This document shows, piece after piece, positions 5,243 through 14,146 of a DNA stretch of 21,149 nt. The translations under genes and the position numbers were made by a program. Origin of the DNA: Clostridia bacterium. GTDB lineage: Bacteria; Bacillota; Clostridia; Christensenellales; DTU072. Position 1 is the stretch's first letter. Each line of letters starts with the position of its first letter. The DNA is taken from contig JAQVTZ010000008.1 in NCBI GenBank assembly GCA_028699795.1, positions 1 to 21,149 of the forward strand. The letters run 5' to 3'. Under the pieces are notes generated by a model. It was not told the DNA's origin, did no database searches, and saw only the letters and a program-made list of their open reading frames with translations.

Positions 5243-7381
5243 ATGAAAAAAAGATTGATTGCAAATACATCCCCGCAGGCGCCCGAAAGCGCGCAAATCA
5301 TACACGGCAACACCCGTATCACCGTGCTGACTCCCTCCCTTGTCCGTGTAGAAACTACCAAAAACTGCTCTTTTTGCGACAAAGCGACGCAAATCGTATG
5401 GTATCGCGACTTTACTTGCCCCTACGAAAAGCAAGAGGATAAAAAAAGCATCACGATTACAACTTCCGCCGCCGTGTATCACTACAGCAAGCGCCGCAAA
5501 AAGATAGATTATGTCATTATTAACAATCGCAAGGTAGCCGCAAACAACCGTTACAATCTCAAGGGTACCGCGCGTACGCTGGATATGTGCATTCATAAGG
5601 TTCCTCTTAAACTGGGCGTAATCGGCCGACGCGGCGTCGCCGTGATGGAAGACGATTCGCTCGCATTGGAAGCAAACGGTATGCCCGCGCCCCGCGACGG
5701 TATTAAAGATGTCTATGTGTTCGCCTCCGACCGGCCTATTGCAGCGCTTCAGTCATTTTTTGCAATTACGGGCAAACCGCCATTAGTGCCGAGATATGCC
5801 TTAGGGAACTGGTGGAGCAGATACTACGCCTATACCCAAGACGAATATCTTGCGCTGATGGACAAGTTTGCCTCGGAGAATATCCCCTTTACGGTCGCCA
5901 CCATCGATATGGATTGGCATTGGGTGGATGTTAAACAGGAATTCGGATATGATGCAAAAAGAGAAAATATTTGGTCTCCAGGATGGACAGGTTATAGCTG
6001 GAATACAAAACTTTTCCCCGATTACAAAAAATTCCTAAAAGAGCTACACAAAAAAGGACTTAAAACAACGGTCAATCTGCACCCCGCAAGCGGCGTAAGA
6101 TGGTTCGAGACCCAATATGCCGATATGTGCAGGGCGATGGGGTTGGACCCCGCCGAAAAAAAGACGGTAAAGTTCGATATTACGGATGAACGCTTTCTCG
6201 AAGCATACTTCGAAGTTTTGCACGAACCCTACGAAGACGAAGGCGTAGACTTTTGGTGGATCGATTGGCAGCAGGGCAAAAAAACCGCGGTCGAGGGCTT
6301 GGACCCGCTTTGGGCGTTGAACCATTATCATATGCTAAACAGTAGCCGTGGCAACAAAAAGCCCTTAGTTTTATCCCGCTACTCGGGACTTGGCAGTCAT
6401 AGATATCCTTTGGGATTTTCAGGCGATACCTTTGTGTATTGGAAAGTTCTGGATTTTCAAGTATACTTTACTGTTAATGCGACCAACGCCGGATATACCT
6501 ACTGGTCACACGATATTGGCGGACACCAGCACGGCAAGCAAAAGAGCGATGAGCTTTACCTCCGTTGGATACAATTTGGTGTATTCAGTCCTATCCTCCG
6601 CTTGCATTCCACTGCATCCGCGCTCAGCAAAGAGCCTTGGCATCACCCTGCCGTAAAAGATGCCGCCGTCGAGTTTTTGCGTCTCAGGCACCGCCTGATA
6701 CCGTATGTTTATACGATGTGCAAAAGAACGGCCGAAGAAGGCCGCGCGCTTATCGAACCCTTATATTATCAGCATCCTTTTGTAGCGGAGGCGTACGAAT
6801 ACAAAAACGAGTATTATTTCGGAACAGAATTGATTGTTTCTCCCGTGGTGCGTCCTGCGGACAAAAAGACGGGGCTTGCAAAAACGGAGATTTGGCTCCC
6901 CGAAGGCAATTATACGAATATCTTTACGGGAGAGAAGTTAAAAGGCGGAAAGCATACGGTGCTCAGTACATTGGAAACCATACCCGTTTATGCCAAAGAA
7001 GGCGCTATTGTTCCGCTTAGCAATGACCCCGGCAACGGATACGGCAACCCGCAATCTTTAGAAATATTGATTTATAACGGAGAGGGATGCTTTACCTTGC
7101 ACGAAGACTCGGACGATCTCAGTCACGAGAACGGGAACTTTGTCATCACGAAATTGGAAGTTGCAAAAAAGGACGGCGGATGCGAAGTCACCGTTCACGC
7201 ATCTCAAGGAAACCTTTCTCTCATTCCCGAAGAAAGAACGATCACCGTCAACTTTGCGGATATCGACTTTTCGGAAGTGCGCGTGGAGAATGGGGGAACT
7301 CCCATAAATTACAACCTTGACGGCAAAAAGGTTTCATTTGTTTGCAAACCGGAGCGCGGTGCGGTTATAATAGTAAAATAG
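5243..7381 (+). CDS. GH31 family glycoside hydrolase (alpha-glucosidase-like)
   Basis: A 712-residue enzyme without a signal peptide, so probably cytoplasmic, hydrolysing alpha-linked glucosides or xylosides taken up as oligosaccharides. An N-terminal beta-sandwich is followed by the catalytic barrel beginning about residue 175 (PRYALGNWWSRYYAYTQDE). The likely nucleophile is Asp341 in WWIDWQQG and the acid/base Asp395 in GFSGDTF; HDIGGH and PILRLHS follow, then C-terminal beta domains. WQQG and GFSGD differ from the more usual WxDxNE and WSGD forms, marking a particular GH31 clade whose substrate I cannot assign. The ATG at 5243 has GAGGTG upstream. The frame stays open back to 5072, but that part lacks a ribosome binding site and overlaps both candidate promoters. 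The stop TAG abuts the mfd ATG directly. Confidence 0.92.
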   Translation: MKKRLIANTSPQAPESAQIIHGNTRITVLTPSLVRVETTKNCSFCDKATQIVWYRDFTCPYEKQEDKKSITITTSAAVYHYSKRRKKIDYVIINNRKVAANNRYNLKGTARTLDMCIHKVPLKLGVIGRRGVAVMEDDSLALEANGMPAPRDGIKDVYVFASDRPIAALQSFFAITGKPPLVPRYALGNWWSRYYAYTQDEYLALMDKFASENIPFTVATIDMDWHWVDVKQEFGYDAKRENIWSPGWTGYSWNTKLFPDYKKFLKELHKKGLKTTVNLHPASGVRWFETQYADMCRAMGLDPAEKKTVKFDITDERFLEAYFEVLHEPYEDEGVDFWWIDWQQGKKTAVEGLDPLWALNHYHMLNSSRGNKKPLVLSRYSGLGSHRYPLGFSGDTFVYWKVLDFQVYFTVNATNAGYTYWSHDIGGHQHGKQKSDELYLRWIQFGVFSPILRLHSTASALSKEPWHHPAVKDAAVEFLRLRHRLIPYVYTMCKRTAEEGRALIEPLYYQHPFVAEAYEYKNEYYFGTELIVSPVVRPADKKTGLAKTEIWLPEGNYTNIFTGEKLKGGKHTVLSTLETIPVYAKEGAIVPLSNDPGNGYGNPQSLEILIYNGEGCFTLHEDSDDLSHENGNFVITKLEVAKKDGGCEVTVHASQGNLSLIPEERTITVNFADIDFSEVRVENGGTPINYNLDGKKVSFVCKPERGAVIIVK
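7342..7371 (+). promoter_or_regulatory. Possible internal promoter for mfd
   Basis: TTGCAA (7342-7347), an 18-bp spacer and a perfect TATAAT (7366-7371) lie in the last codons of the GH31 gene. The -10 box ends 10 nt before the mfd ATG, so a transcript from it would be leaderless or nearly so. mfd shows no ribosome binding site of its own. Confidence 0.4.
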
Positions 7382-10300
7382 ATGCTCCCAAAAGTATTTT
7401 CTTTAGACAACATGGGCGGCGATCTTGCCGCCCTTAGACATTCTATTGGTCAAGGCAAAAACTGCTCCGTATTTTACGCGGCGGGCGCTTCCCGCTGTCA
7501 TATTGCCACAGGCTGTGGCAAATTTTTCCTCTATATCACACCGGACAGAATATCGGCGCGAGCGGCGTGGGAAACGCTTACGGACTTCTGCGAAAAAGAA
7601 GTCGCCCTGCTTGTCGAAAAAGACGATGTCTTAATTCATCTGCAAAGTTATGTTTCGGCGGCGCTGTCCGAGCGTATGAGCGCGATTACTTCTATTTATA
7701 ACAGGGAAGTCGCGGGCGCCGTCATTACTGCGGAGGGGCTGTGCCAATACTTCCCCGATGTCATCAGTTTCGGCGAAAGCACGGTTAAAATTAAGACGGG
7801 CGAAGAGATTTCTCCCCAAGAGCTTATTCATAAGCTGGTTTTGGGCGGTTATCGCCGTGAAGAGCTGACGGAATCCGTGGGTTCTTTTTCCGCAAGAGGC
7901 GACAGAGTGGATGTTTGGGCGGGCAATTTAGAGCTTCCGCTTCGTATCGAGTTTTTCGGCGACACCATAGAAAGTCTAAGACTGTTTGCGCCCGACTCTA
8001 TGCTCAGCGTACGCACGCTGGAGCAAGCGGTATTGTCGCCGCGGTCGGATATTTTGCTTTCTCAAGACAAAAAAGAAGCGGTAATTAAAAAGTTAAGTTA
8101 CATCCGTCGAAACGCAAAACAAAAGACAGGCGAAATTATAGACGATATCCTTCATAAGTTGGAACTCAATCCTTCGGACCCTTCGCTTATCTGGCTGTTG
8201 CCCTTTATTTCGGACAGGATGGCGACTGTATTCGATTACTTGCCTGCGGATGCCGTTGTGATTTTGGATGAAGTGAAAGCGATAGACGACAAAATCCGTC
8301 TTGCGAATAACGCGCACAACATAAGACTTAAGAGCTTTATCGAAGCCGGCGAAGCGTTGCCCGAGCACACCAAAAGCTTTCTTCCCCGCGAAAGGGTGTA
8401 CGATAACGCCAAGAATTTTACTATGCTCGGGTTCCAACAAATTACTTCTTCCAATCCCGTGTTCGAGCCGGACGCGCTATATAATATCAAAAGTCTCCCT
8501 ATCCCGAAATACAGTATCAATATCCAATCTCTCGCTTCGGATGTTGCCAATATGGCGCTTAACGAGGGCAAAGTATACATTTATACGGGAACCGCGGACT
8601 CGGCGAAGTCTATTGCGGACTTTCTGCGCGAAAACGGTATCGGCTCGTTGATTACCGAAACGGGAGAGGGCAGACATGATGTTTTGATTATTCCCCGCAA
8701 GCTTTCCCGAGGATTCAATTATCCCAAATATCACCTTGCGGTGATCGGAACCGACGACATCATCCGCAAATCGGGTGCGCGCAATAAATCCGCCGCGCGC
8801 AAACGGCAGGCGTTCGTGATGCCCGTAAAAGGCGATTATGTCGTGCACGACAATCACGGTATCGGTATGTCCGAGGGCGTCGTGTCCGTCGAAACACGCG
8901 GCGGCAAACGCGATTATTATGTCGTTTTATATAAGGGCGGAGACAAACTCTATTTGCCCGTAGACCAGCTGGACAGCCTTGAAAAATATACGGGCGGCGG
9001 TACTCCCTCTCTGCACAAATTGGGCGGTAAAGAATTCGAACGCGTCAAAGAGCGCGTTAAGGCTTCCATTAAAAAAATGGCCATCGACCTTGTCGGTCTG
9101 TACGAAAAACGGCTCAATCTAAAAGGTCACAAATACCAACCAGATACCCCTTGGCAAAAAGAATTGGAAGACAGCTTCGAGTTTACCGAAACCGATGACC
9201 AACTGATTGCCATTGCCGAAATTAAAGAGGATATGGAAAAGGGCAAAGTGATGGACAGACTGCTTTGCGGTGATGTCGGGTTCGGCAAAACCGAGGTGGC
9301 AATCCGCGCCGTGTTCAAAACCGTCATGGAAGGAAAGCAAGCGGCCATTCTCGCGCCCACAACCATTCTTTGCCAACAGCACTTCAATACCGTGAAACAG
9401 CGTTTCCACGATTTCGGTATCAAAATCGATGTACTGTCCCGTTTTGTCTCGCAAGACTATATCAAGGAAGCGCTAAAGCGGATTGCAAGCGGCGAAACCA
9501 ATGTCGTTGTGGCAACGCATAGACTGTTAAGCAAAGATGTGGTCTTTCAGGATTTAGGTCTGCTAGTCTTAGATGAAGAACAACGCTTCGGCGTAGAGCA
9601 TAAAGAAAAAATCAAGGTGTTGAAAAACAATATCAATGTCCTTTCGCTTTCGGCAACGCCTATCCCCCGTACCCTGCACATGGCGCTCTCGGGCATAAGA
9701 GATATCTCGACGCTGGAGACCCCGCCCAACAACCGTTTGCCCGTCGAAACTTATGTGGTGGAGTACAGCGATACTTTGGTTCAGGATGCCATAAGACGGG
9801 AGCTTGCGCGCAACGGACAGGTGTTTATCCTCTTCAACCATGTTGTGGGAATCGAAAAATTCTATTCTCATATTGTAGATATATTGGACGACAATGCCGA
9901 GGTCATTTATGCGCACGGTCAAATGCCCAGTCACGAACTGGAAGAAAAGATTCGCGCTTTTTATAACAAAGACGCCAATGTCCTCATTTCGACGACGATT
10001 ATTGAAAACGGCATCGACCTTCCCGACGCTAATACGCTTATCGTTATCGACAGCGATATGCTGGGGCTTGCGGAGTTGTACCAGCTGAAAGGCAGAGTGG
10101 GCAGAAGTTTCAATCTTGCCTACGCCTATTTTACCGTGCGCGAAAGCAAGGTGCTTACCGAAAACGCGGTAAAAAGATTGGATGCCATCGCGGGGCTTAC
10201 CGAGCTTGGCAGCGGTTTCAAGGTTGCCATGCAGGACCTCGAAATAAGAGGCGCGGGCAATATTATGGGCCGCGAACAGCATGGAAATATGGAAAAAGTA

Positions 10301-10843
10301 GGCTATGACATGTACACGCGGCTCCTTAACGAAACGGTAGGAGAGCTGCGCGGTGGGGTAAGAAAACCGCGCAAAGAGATCGAAATTGTCGCAGACGGCG
10401 ATGTGTCTCTGCCGCAAGAGTATATCACCGATTCCGAACAGCGCGTCAAGTTTTATAAAAGCGTATCTTTGCTGTCTTCTGCCGAAGACAAGCGCGAACT
10501 TCTGGATGAACTCACCGATGTTTACGGCAAACCGCCCGAAAGCGTAACCCTGCTTGCCGCCGTGGGCCTTATTAAAAATCTTGCCCAAACCATCGAGGTC
10601 AAACGCCTTGTCGCAACCGACGAGGGGTTGGCGCTACATTTCCATGACAACGGGATGTACAAAAACGAAGGTGTTTTCGGCGCGCTTTCGACTTACGCCG
10701 ACACCGCAGTGCTGTCTCCCACGCAACCTCCCGTCATTATTTTCAACAACAAAAACAAAACTCCTGCCAAAAGGTTGGAGCTTTTGGAAAAGTTTTTGCT
10801 TGCCGCAACGGCGGAAAAAAGTTCAATATCTGTACCGCTATAA
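7382..10843 (+). CDS. mfd: Transcription-repair coupling factor Mfd
   Basis: A 1153-residue ATP-dependent DNA translocase that removes stalled RNA polymerase and recruits UvrA. Domains in order: UvrB-like N-terminal module (about 1-340), species-variable D3, RNA polymerase interaction domain starting near residue 480 (MPVKGDYVVHDNHGIG), RecG-like motor with Walker A GDVGFGKT (630-637) and Walker B DEEQ (731-734), the TRG region ELYQLKGRVGRS, and a C-terminal UvrA-masking domain. Length is normal for the family and no frameshift is seen. The ATG at 7382 immediately follows the GH31 stop with no recognisable ribosome binding site, suggesting translational coupling or leaderless initiation. In many Firmicutes mfd sits near pth, spoVT or a PrsA-like isomerase; that context is absent here. 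Confidence 0.98.
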   Translation: MLPKVFSLDNMGGDLAALRHSIGQGKNCSVFYAAGASRCHIATGCGKFFLYITPDRISARAAWETLTDFCEKEVALLVEKDDVLIHLQSYVSAALSERMSAITSIYNREVAGAVITAEGLCQYFPDVISFGESTVKIKTGEEISPQELIHKLVLGGYRREELTESVGSFSARGDRVDVWAGNLELPLRIEFFGDTIESLRLFAPDSMLSVRTLEQAVLSPRSDILLSQDKKEAVIKKLSYIRRNAKQKTGEIIDDILHKLELNPSDPSLIWLLPFISDRMATVFDYLPADAVVILDEVKAIDDKIRLANNAHNIRLKSFIEAGEALPEHTKSFLPRERVYDNAKNFTMLGFQQITSSNPVFEPDALYNIKSLPIPKYSINIQSLASDVANMALNEGKVYIYTGTADSAKSIADFLRENGIGSLITETGEGRHDVLIIPRKLSRGFNYPKYHLAVIGTDDIIRKSGARNKSAARKRQAFVMPVKGDYVVHDNHGIGMSEGVVSVETRGGKRDYYVVLYKGGDKLYLPVDQLDSLEKYTGGGTPSLHKLGGKEFERVKERVKASIKKMAIDLVGLYEKRLNLKGHKYQPDTPWQKELEDSFEFTETDDQLIAIAEIKEDMEKGKVMDRLLCGDVGFGKTEVAIRAVFKTVMEGKQAAILAPTTILCQQHFNTVKQRFHDFGIKIDVLSRFVSQDYIKEALKRIASGETNVVVATHRLLSKDVVFQDLGLLVLDEEQRFGVEHKEKIKVLKNNINVLSLSATPIPRTLHMALSGIRDISTLETPPNNRLPVETYVVEYSDTLVQDAIRRELARNGQVFILFNHVVGIEKFYSHIVDILDDNAEVIYAHGQMPSHELEEKIRAFYNKDANVLISTTIIENGIDLPDANTLIVIDSDMLGLAELYQLKGRVGRSFNLAYAYFTVRESKVLTENAVKRLDAIAGLTELGSGFKVAMQDLEIRGAGNIMGREQHGNMEKVGYDMYTRLLNETVGELRGGVRKPRKEIEIVADGDVSLPQEYITDSEQRVKFYKSVSLLSSAEDKRELLDELTDVYGKPPESVTLLAAVGLIKNLAQTIEVKRLVATDEGLALHFHDNGMYKNEGVFGALSTYADTAVLSPTQPPVIIFNNKNKTPAKRLELLEKFLLAATAEKSSISVPL

Positions 10844-10859
10844 TTTCTATTGCTAAAAA

Positions 10860-10888
10860 TTGACAAATAATGGTATACTAGTTATATT
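10860..10888 (+). promoter_or_regulatory. Promoter of the AmaP-like gene
   Basis: A consensus TTGACA (10860-10865), a 17-bp spacer and TATATT (10883-10888). The leader is about 16 nt and contains CAGGAG. This separates the gene from mfd transcriptionally. Confidence 0.8.
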
Positions 10889-10910
10889 CAATGATTTCAG
10901 GAGTTTGGAT

Positions 10911-11837
10911 ATGAAAAAAATATTAGAGAAGATAGTATCCGTATCGTTAACCGTTGTAGGTTTATTGTTTATCGCATTATTGTTTGTGATTATGTTCGGC
11001 GCGGTAAGCGTAGACGAACTTAACAACCAATTGGTAAAAGTATTGGTGATTTCGCTTTCGGCGGTGTTTTCCGTACTCGCTATCATCATGATTTTTTCAT
11101 CCTTTACCGATCACGACAAACTCAACTCCATCCTTTTGTTCAAAGATAAAGAAAGCGCTACTAAGGCTTCCGTTAGCGTGGTCAAAAAACTTGTGAAAAA
11201 CGCCTCTAAGAGAGTCGAAGCCGCCAAGGTAACCAAAGTCGTGCTGATAGGCGACGAAAACAACAATGTCAAACTGGTCGTTTATATTAAAGTAAAGAGC
11301 AACGAAACCGAAACGGTGATCAACCGCGTTAGAGCCGAAATCATGGCGACCTGCGACAAGGTGTTAGAATATCAATTCTCTACCGTCGACTTCAAAATTA
11401 CCCAAGTCAAGGCGGATTATAAGCCTACCGACAGCGAAATCGATGCCAAAGTTGCGGCATTCCAAAGAGAAAAGGAAGCCGCAAGACTGAAAGCGGCAGC
11501 AGAAAAAGCCGTACAAGAAACCGAAGCACCCGTGATTGATGCTGCCACCCCAGATGAAATCGCCGCGACTACAGACGAAATTGCCCCCGTCGAGAGCGAA
11601 GGGATAGAAAACGAAGACGCAGCCGAGAGCGCAGAAGCATCAGAAGCAGAACAAGATGCGGAGGCTCTTGCCGCTCCCGATACAGAAGACCTTACCAATA
11701 CGACATCTTCCACAACGGATGCGGACGAGGCGACTCCTCAAGCAGATGCGCTTGAGGAGGATATTACCGAAGCGGAAGCAGAAAGTAATATCGCAGAAGA
11801 TCAAGAAGTATCCGAAACGGAAGAAGAAAAACAATAA
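10911..11837 (+). CDS. amaP: AmaP-like membrane protein with Asp23-type domain and long acidic tail
   Basis: A 308-residue protein with two N-terminal membrane helices (about 7-29 and 43-64) and then an Asp23/Gls24-like domain (about 80-185: VVKKLVKNASKRVEAAKVTKVVLIG, VKLVVYIKVKSNETETVINRVRAEI). This is the layout of AmaP, the membrane anchor for Asp23 in envelope and alkaline stress. AmaP is usually under 200 residues. Here about 110 extra residues form a low-complexity tail dominated by Glu, Asp, Ala and Thr, predicted to be disordered. The ATG at 10911 is preceded by CAGGAG; an upstream in-frame TTG at 10860 is actually the -35 box. No separate asp23 gene is in the window. The next gene follows after 37 nt, with a weak hairpin over the stop. 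Confidence 0.7.
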   Translation: MKKILEKIVSVSLTVVGLLFIALLFVIMFGAVSVDELNNQLVKVLVISLSAVFSVLAIIMIFSSFTDHDKLNSILLFKDKESATKASVSVVKKLVKNASKRVEAAKVTKVVLIGDENNNVKLVVYIKVKSNETETVINRVRAEIMATCDKVLEYQFSTVDFKITQVKADYKPTDSEIDAKVAAFQREKEAARLKAAAEKAVQETEAPVIDAATPDEIAATTDEIAPVESEGIENEDAAESAEASEAEQDAEALAAPDTEDLTNTTSSTTDADEATPQADALEEDITEAEAESNIAEDQEVSETEEEKQ

Positions 11838-11846
11838 TCTTCTTCT
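11821..11846 (+). terminator. Weak hairpin over the AmaP-like stop codon
   Basis: GAAGAAGA (11821-11828) and TCTTCTTC (11839-11846) are perfect 8-bp inverted repeats with a 10-nt loop containing the stop codon, followed by TCTCTTTT. The stem is AT-rich, so it may attenuate rather than terminate transcription into the next gene. Confidence 0.35.
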
Positions 11847-11874
11847 CTCTTTTATATTCGCGAAGAGGATTTTT

Positions 11875-14136
11875 ATGTTCAGCAACCAAAAAATTATAGC
11901 CCAAAGAATCAAATCGCTAAGGGAAGCGCTTAATCTGTCGATAAAGGAAGTGGCGGATATCGTTTCTCTTTCACCCGAGCAATATACTTCTGCCGAAGAA
12001 GGCAGGATAGACTTTACTTTTAGTTTTTTGCATAAACTTGCCAAACATTACAATGTGGATATCGTAGAGCTTATTTCAGGGGACACCCCAAGATTATCCG
12101 GTTTCCAAATTGTACGCAAAGACGATGGCATGCCTTACGAGCGTCGCAAAGGCTTTAAGTATTTGCACCGCGCGGCACTGTTCAAAAACAAAATTGCGGA
12201 GCCGTTTATCGTGAGCGCCAAGTATAACGAGGCCGAACAAAACAAACCCATACCCCTCTCTACACACAACGACCAAGAATTTAATTATGTCATCAAAGGA
12301 AAATTAAAGTTCGTGGTAGACGGGTTCACCACAATCCTCAACGAAGGCGATACGGTGTATTATAACGCCAACCTCCCCCACGGCATGATTGCCTATGAAG
12401 AGGATTGCGAATTTTTATCCGTGGTCATGCGGACAGAGACCGAAGTCTCGCAGCCCAAGTTCGTTTCACCGGACAAAATTGCCGCCAAAGACAGTTCGCT
12501 TATTTATAATGACTTCCTTACCACCACAACAGACACACAGGGCAAGCTCGTTTCTATCGATTTTCATCCCAAAGACAACTTCAACTTTGCCTACGATGTT
12601 GTAGACGCCGTTGCCGCCAAAAAGCCCAACAAACCCGCCATGCTTTGGCTGTCTTGCGACAAAAAAGAGAGATTGTTCACTTTTGCCGAGCTAAAATACC
12701 TTAGCGACAAATGCGCCAACTTCTTCCTATCGGCAGGCATCAAAAAAGGCGACAGGGTGATGCTGGTGCTTAAACGGCATTATCAGTTTTGGGTATCCAT
12801 CCTTGCTCTGCATAAAATAGGAGCGGTCGCTATCCCCGCGACGCATCTCTTAACCGCCAAAGATTTCGAATACAGATTCAATACGGCGTTAGTCTCCGCA
12901 ATCGTTTGTACAGGCGAAGGCGAAGTGGCGCAAGAGTGCGAAAAATCCTTATCCAATAGCCCTACCATGCAAATCAAAATGATGGTCAACGGCGAGCGGG
13001 AAGGGTGGTTAGATTTTGACAGCGGCGTTGCCAAGGCATCTGCCGGACTGGATAGAATCTCAACCAAAATGGACGATACAATGCTGATGTATTTCTCGTC
13101 GGGTACGACAGGTTACCCCAAAATCGCATCCCACTCTATGCGCTATGCGTTGGGACACTTTGTCACTGCGAAGTTTTGGCACAATGTAGATTCCAACGGC
13201 TTGCATCTTACAATATCCGATACGGGTTGGGGCAAAGCGGCTTGGGGCAAATTATACGGCCAATGGCTGTGCGAAGCGCCCATCCTTACATATGACTTTG
13301 AAAAGTTCGACGCGTCGGATATTTTATCGCTGTTTGCCAAGTATCATATCACTACTTTTTGCGCGCCGCCCACCATGTACCGCTTTTTCATAAAAGAGAA
13401 TCTCGAAAAATTCGACCTCAGTTCCCTTAAATATGCAACCGTCGCGGGCGAAGCCCTCAATCCCGAAGTGTATGAACAATTTTTAAAAGCTACGGGCGTA
13501 AAGCTGATGGAAGGTTATGGCCAAACCGAAACCACGCTGACACTCGCAAACCTTGTAGGCGATGAGGTGAAGCCCGGTTCGATGGGGAAACCCACGCCCC
13601 AATATGCTATCGACCTTGTAGACTCCGACGGCAACTCTGTCCAAACAGGTGAAGTGGGCGAAATTGTACTGCGTACCGATCAGTTTATCCCTTACGGTAT
13701 GTTCTCGGGCTACTACCGCGACGAAGCCGCAACCGCCAAAGCTTGGCATGACGGTTTGTACCATACGGGCGACACCGCATGGCGCGACGAAGACGGCTAT
13801 TTTTGGTTCGTCGGCAGAGTCGACGATGTCATCAAATCCTCAGGCTACCGCATCGGGCCGTTTGAAATCGAAAGCGTATTGATGGAGATTCCTTATGTGT
13901 TAGAGTGCGCTGTAACAGGTGCGCCCGACCCCATCAGAGGACAAGTTGTAAAGGCTACTATCATACTGACCAAAGGCAAAACACCGTCCGAGGCGCTCAA
14001 AAAAGAGATTCAAGATTATGTCAAAACCAATACCGCGCCTTACAAGTACCCCAGAATTATTGAGTTTGTAGAAAGTTTGCCCAAAACAATCAGCGGCAAA
14101 ATCAAGCGCAACGAGATTCGCAAAAAAGACCATTAA
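11875..14136 (+). CDS. Fusion protein: XRE helix-turn-helix, cupin, acyl-CoA synthetase
   Basis: A single 753-residue frame joins a regulator to an enzyme. Residues 8-67 are an XRE/Cro helix-turn-helix (IKSLREALNLSIKEVADIVS...FLHKLAKHYNVDIVELI). Residues 110-185 are a cupin, with His131, Glu135 and His169 (GDTVYYNANLPHG) in metal-ligand positions. From about residue 215 it is a complete ANL enzyme of the medium-chain acyl-CoA synthetase type: A3 loop YFSSGTTGYPK (about 406-416), EGYGQTE (about 545), YHTGD...GRVDDVIKSSGYRI (from about 630) and the C-terminal SGKIKR lysine (about 742). It should activate a carboxylic acid through an acyl-adenylate to its CoA thioester, and may sense a related metabolite while bound to DNA. 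The ATG at 11875 follows AGAGGA; the frame continues upstream only as a shadow of the preceding gene. The substrate is not assignable. Confidence 0.9.
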   Translation: MFSNQKIIAQRIKSLREALNLSIKEVADIVSLSPEQYTSAEEGRIDFTFSFLHKLAKHYNVDIVELISGDTPRLSGFQIVRKDDGMPYERRKGFKYLHRAALFKNKIAEPFIVSAKYNEAEQNKPIPLSTHNDQEFNYVIKGKLKFVVDGFTTILNEGDTVYYNANLPHGMIAYEEDCEFLSVVMRTETEVSQPKFVSPDKIAAKDSSLIYNDFLTTTTDTQGKLVSIDFHPKDNFNFAYDVVDAVAAKKPNKPAMLWLSCDKKERLFTFAELKYLSDKCANFFLSAGIKKGDRVMLVLKRHYQFWVSILALHKIGAVAIPATHLLTAKDFEYRFNTALVSAIVCTGEGEVAQECEKSLSNSPTMQIKMMVNGEREGWLDFDSGVAKASAGLDRISTKMDDTMLMYFSSGTTGYPKIASHSMRYALGHFVTAKFWHNVDSNGLHLTISDTGWGKAAWGKLYGQWLCEAPILTYDFEKFDASDILSLFAKYHITTFCAPPTMYRFFIKENLEKFDLSSLKYATVAGEALNPEVYEQFLKATGVKLMEGYGQTETTLTLANLVGDEVKPGSMGKPTPQYAIDLVDSDGNSVQTGEVGEIVLRTDQFIPYGMFSGYYRDEAATAKAWHDGLYHTGDTAWRDEDGYFWFVGRVDDVIKSSGYRIGPFEIESVLMEIPYVLECAVTGAPDPIRGQVVKATIILTKGKTPSEALKKEIQDYVKTNTAPYKYPRIIEFVESLPKTISGKIKRNEIRKKDH

Positions 14137-14146
14137 GGGGATTGTG

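Noticed and set aside
9569..10588. 339-codon open frame antisense to mfd
   Set aside because: It lies wholly inside the well-supported mfd gene, shows no recognisable domain or ribosome binding site, and is explained by codon bias of the sense strand. The same holds for the antisense frame at 15620-16162.
10860..10910. TTG start for the AmaP-like gene
   Set aside because: The TTG is the first half of the TTGACA -35 box. The ATG at 10911 has a ribosome binding site.
11656..11874. Upstream extension of the XRE-cupin-synthetase fusion
   Set aside because: It is an alternative-frame reading of the acidic tail of the preceding gene, rich in Arg and Leu, with no ribosome binding site.
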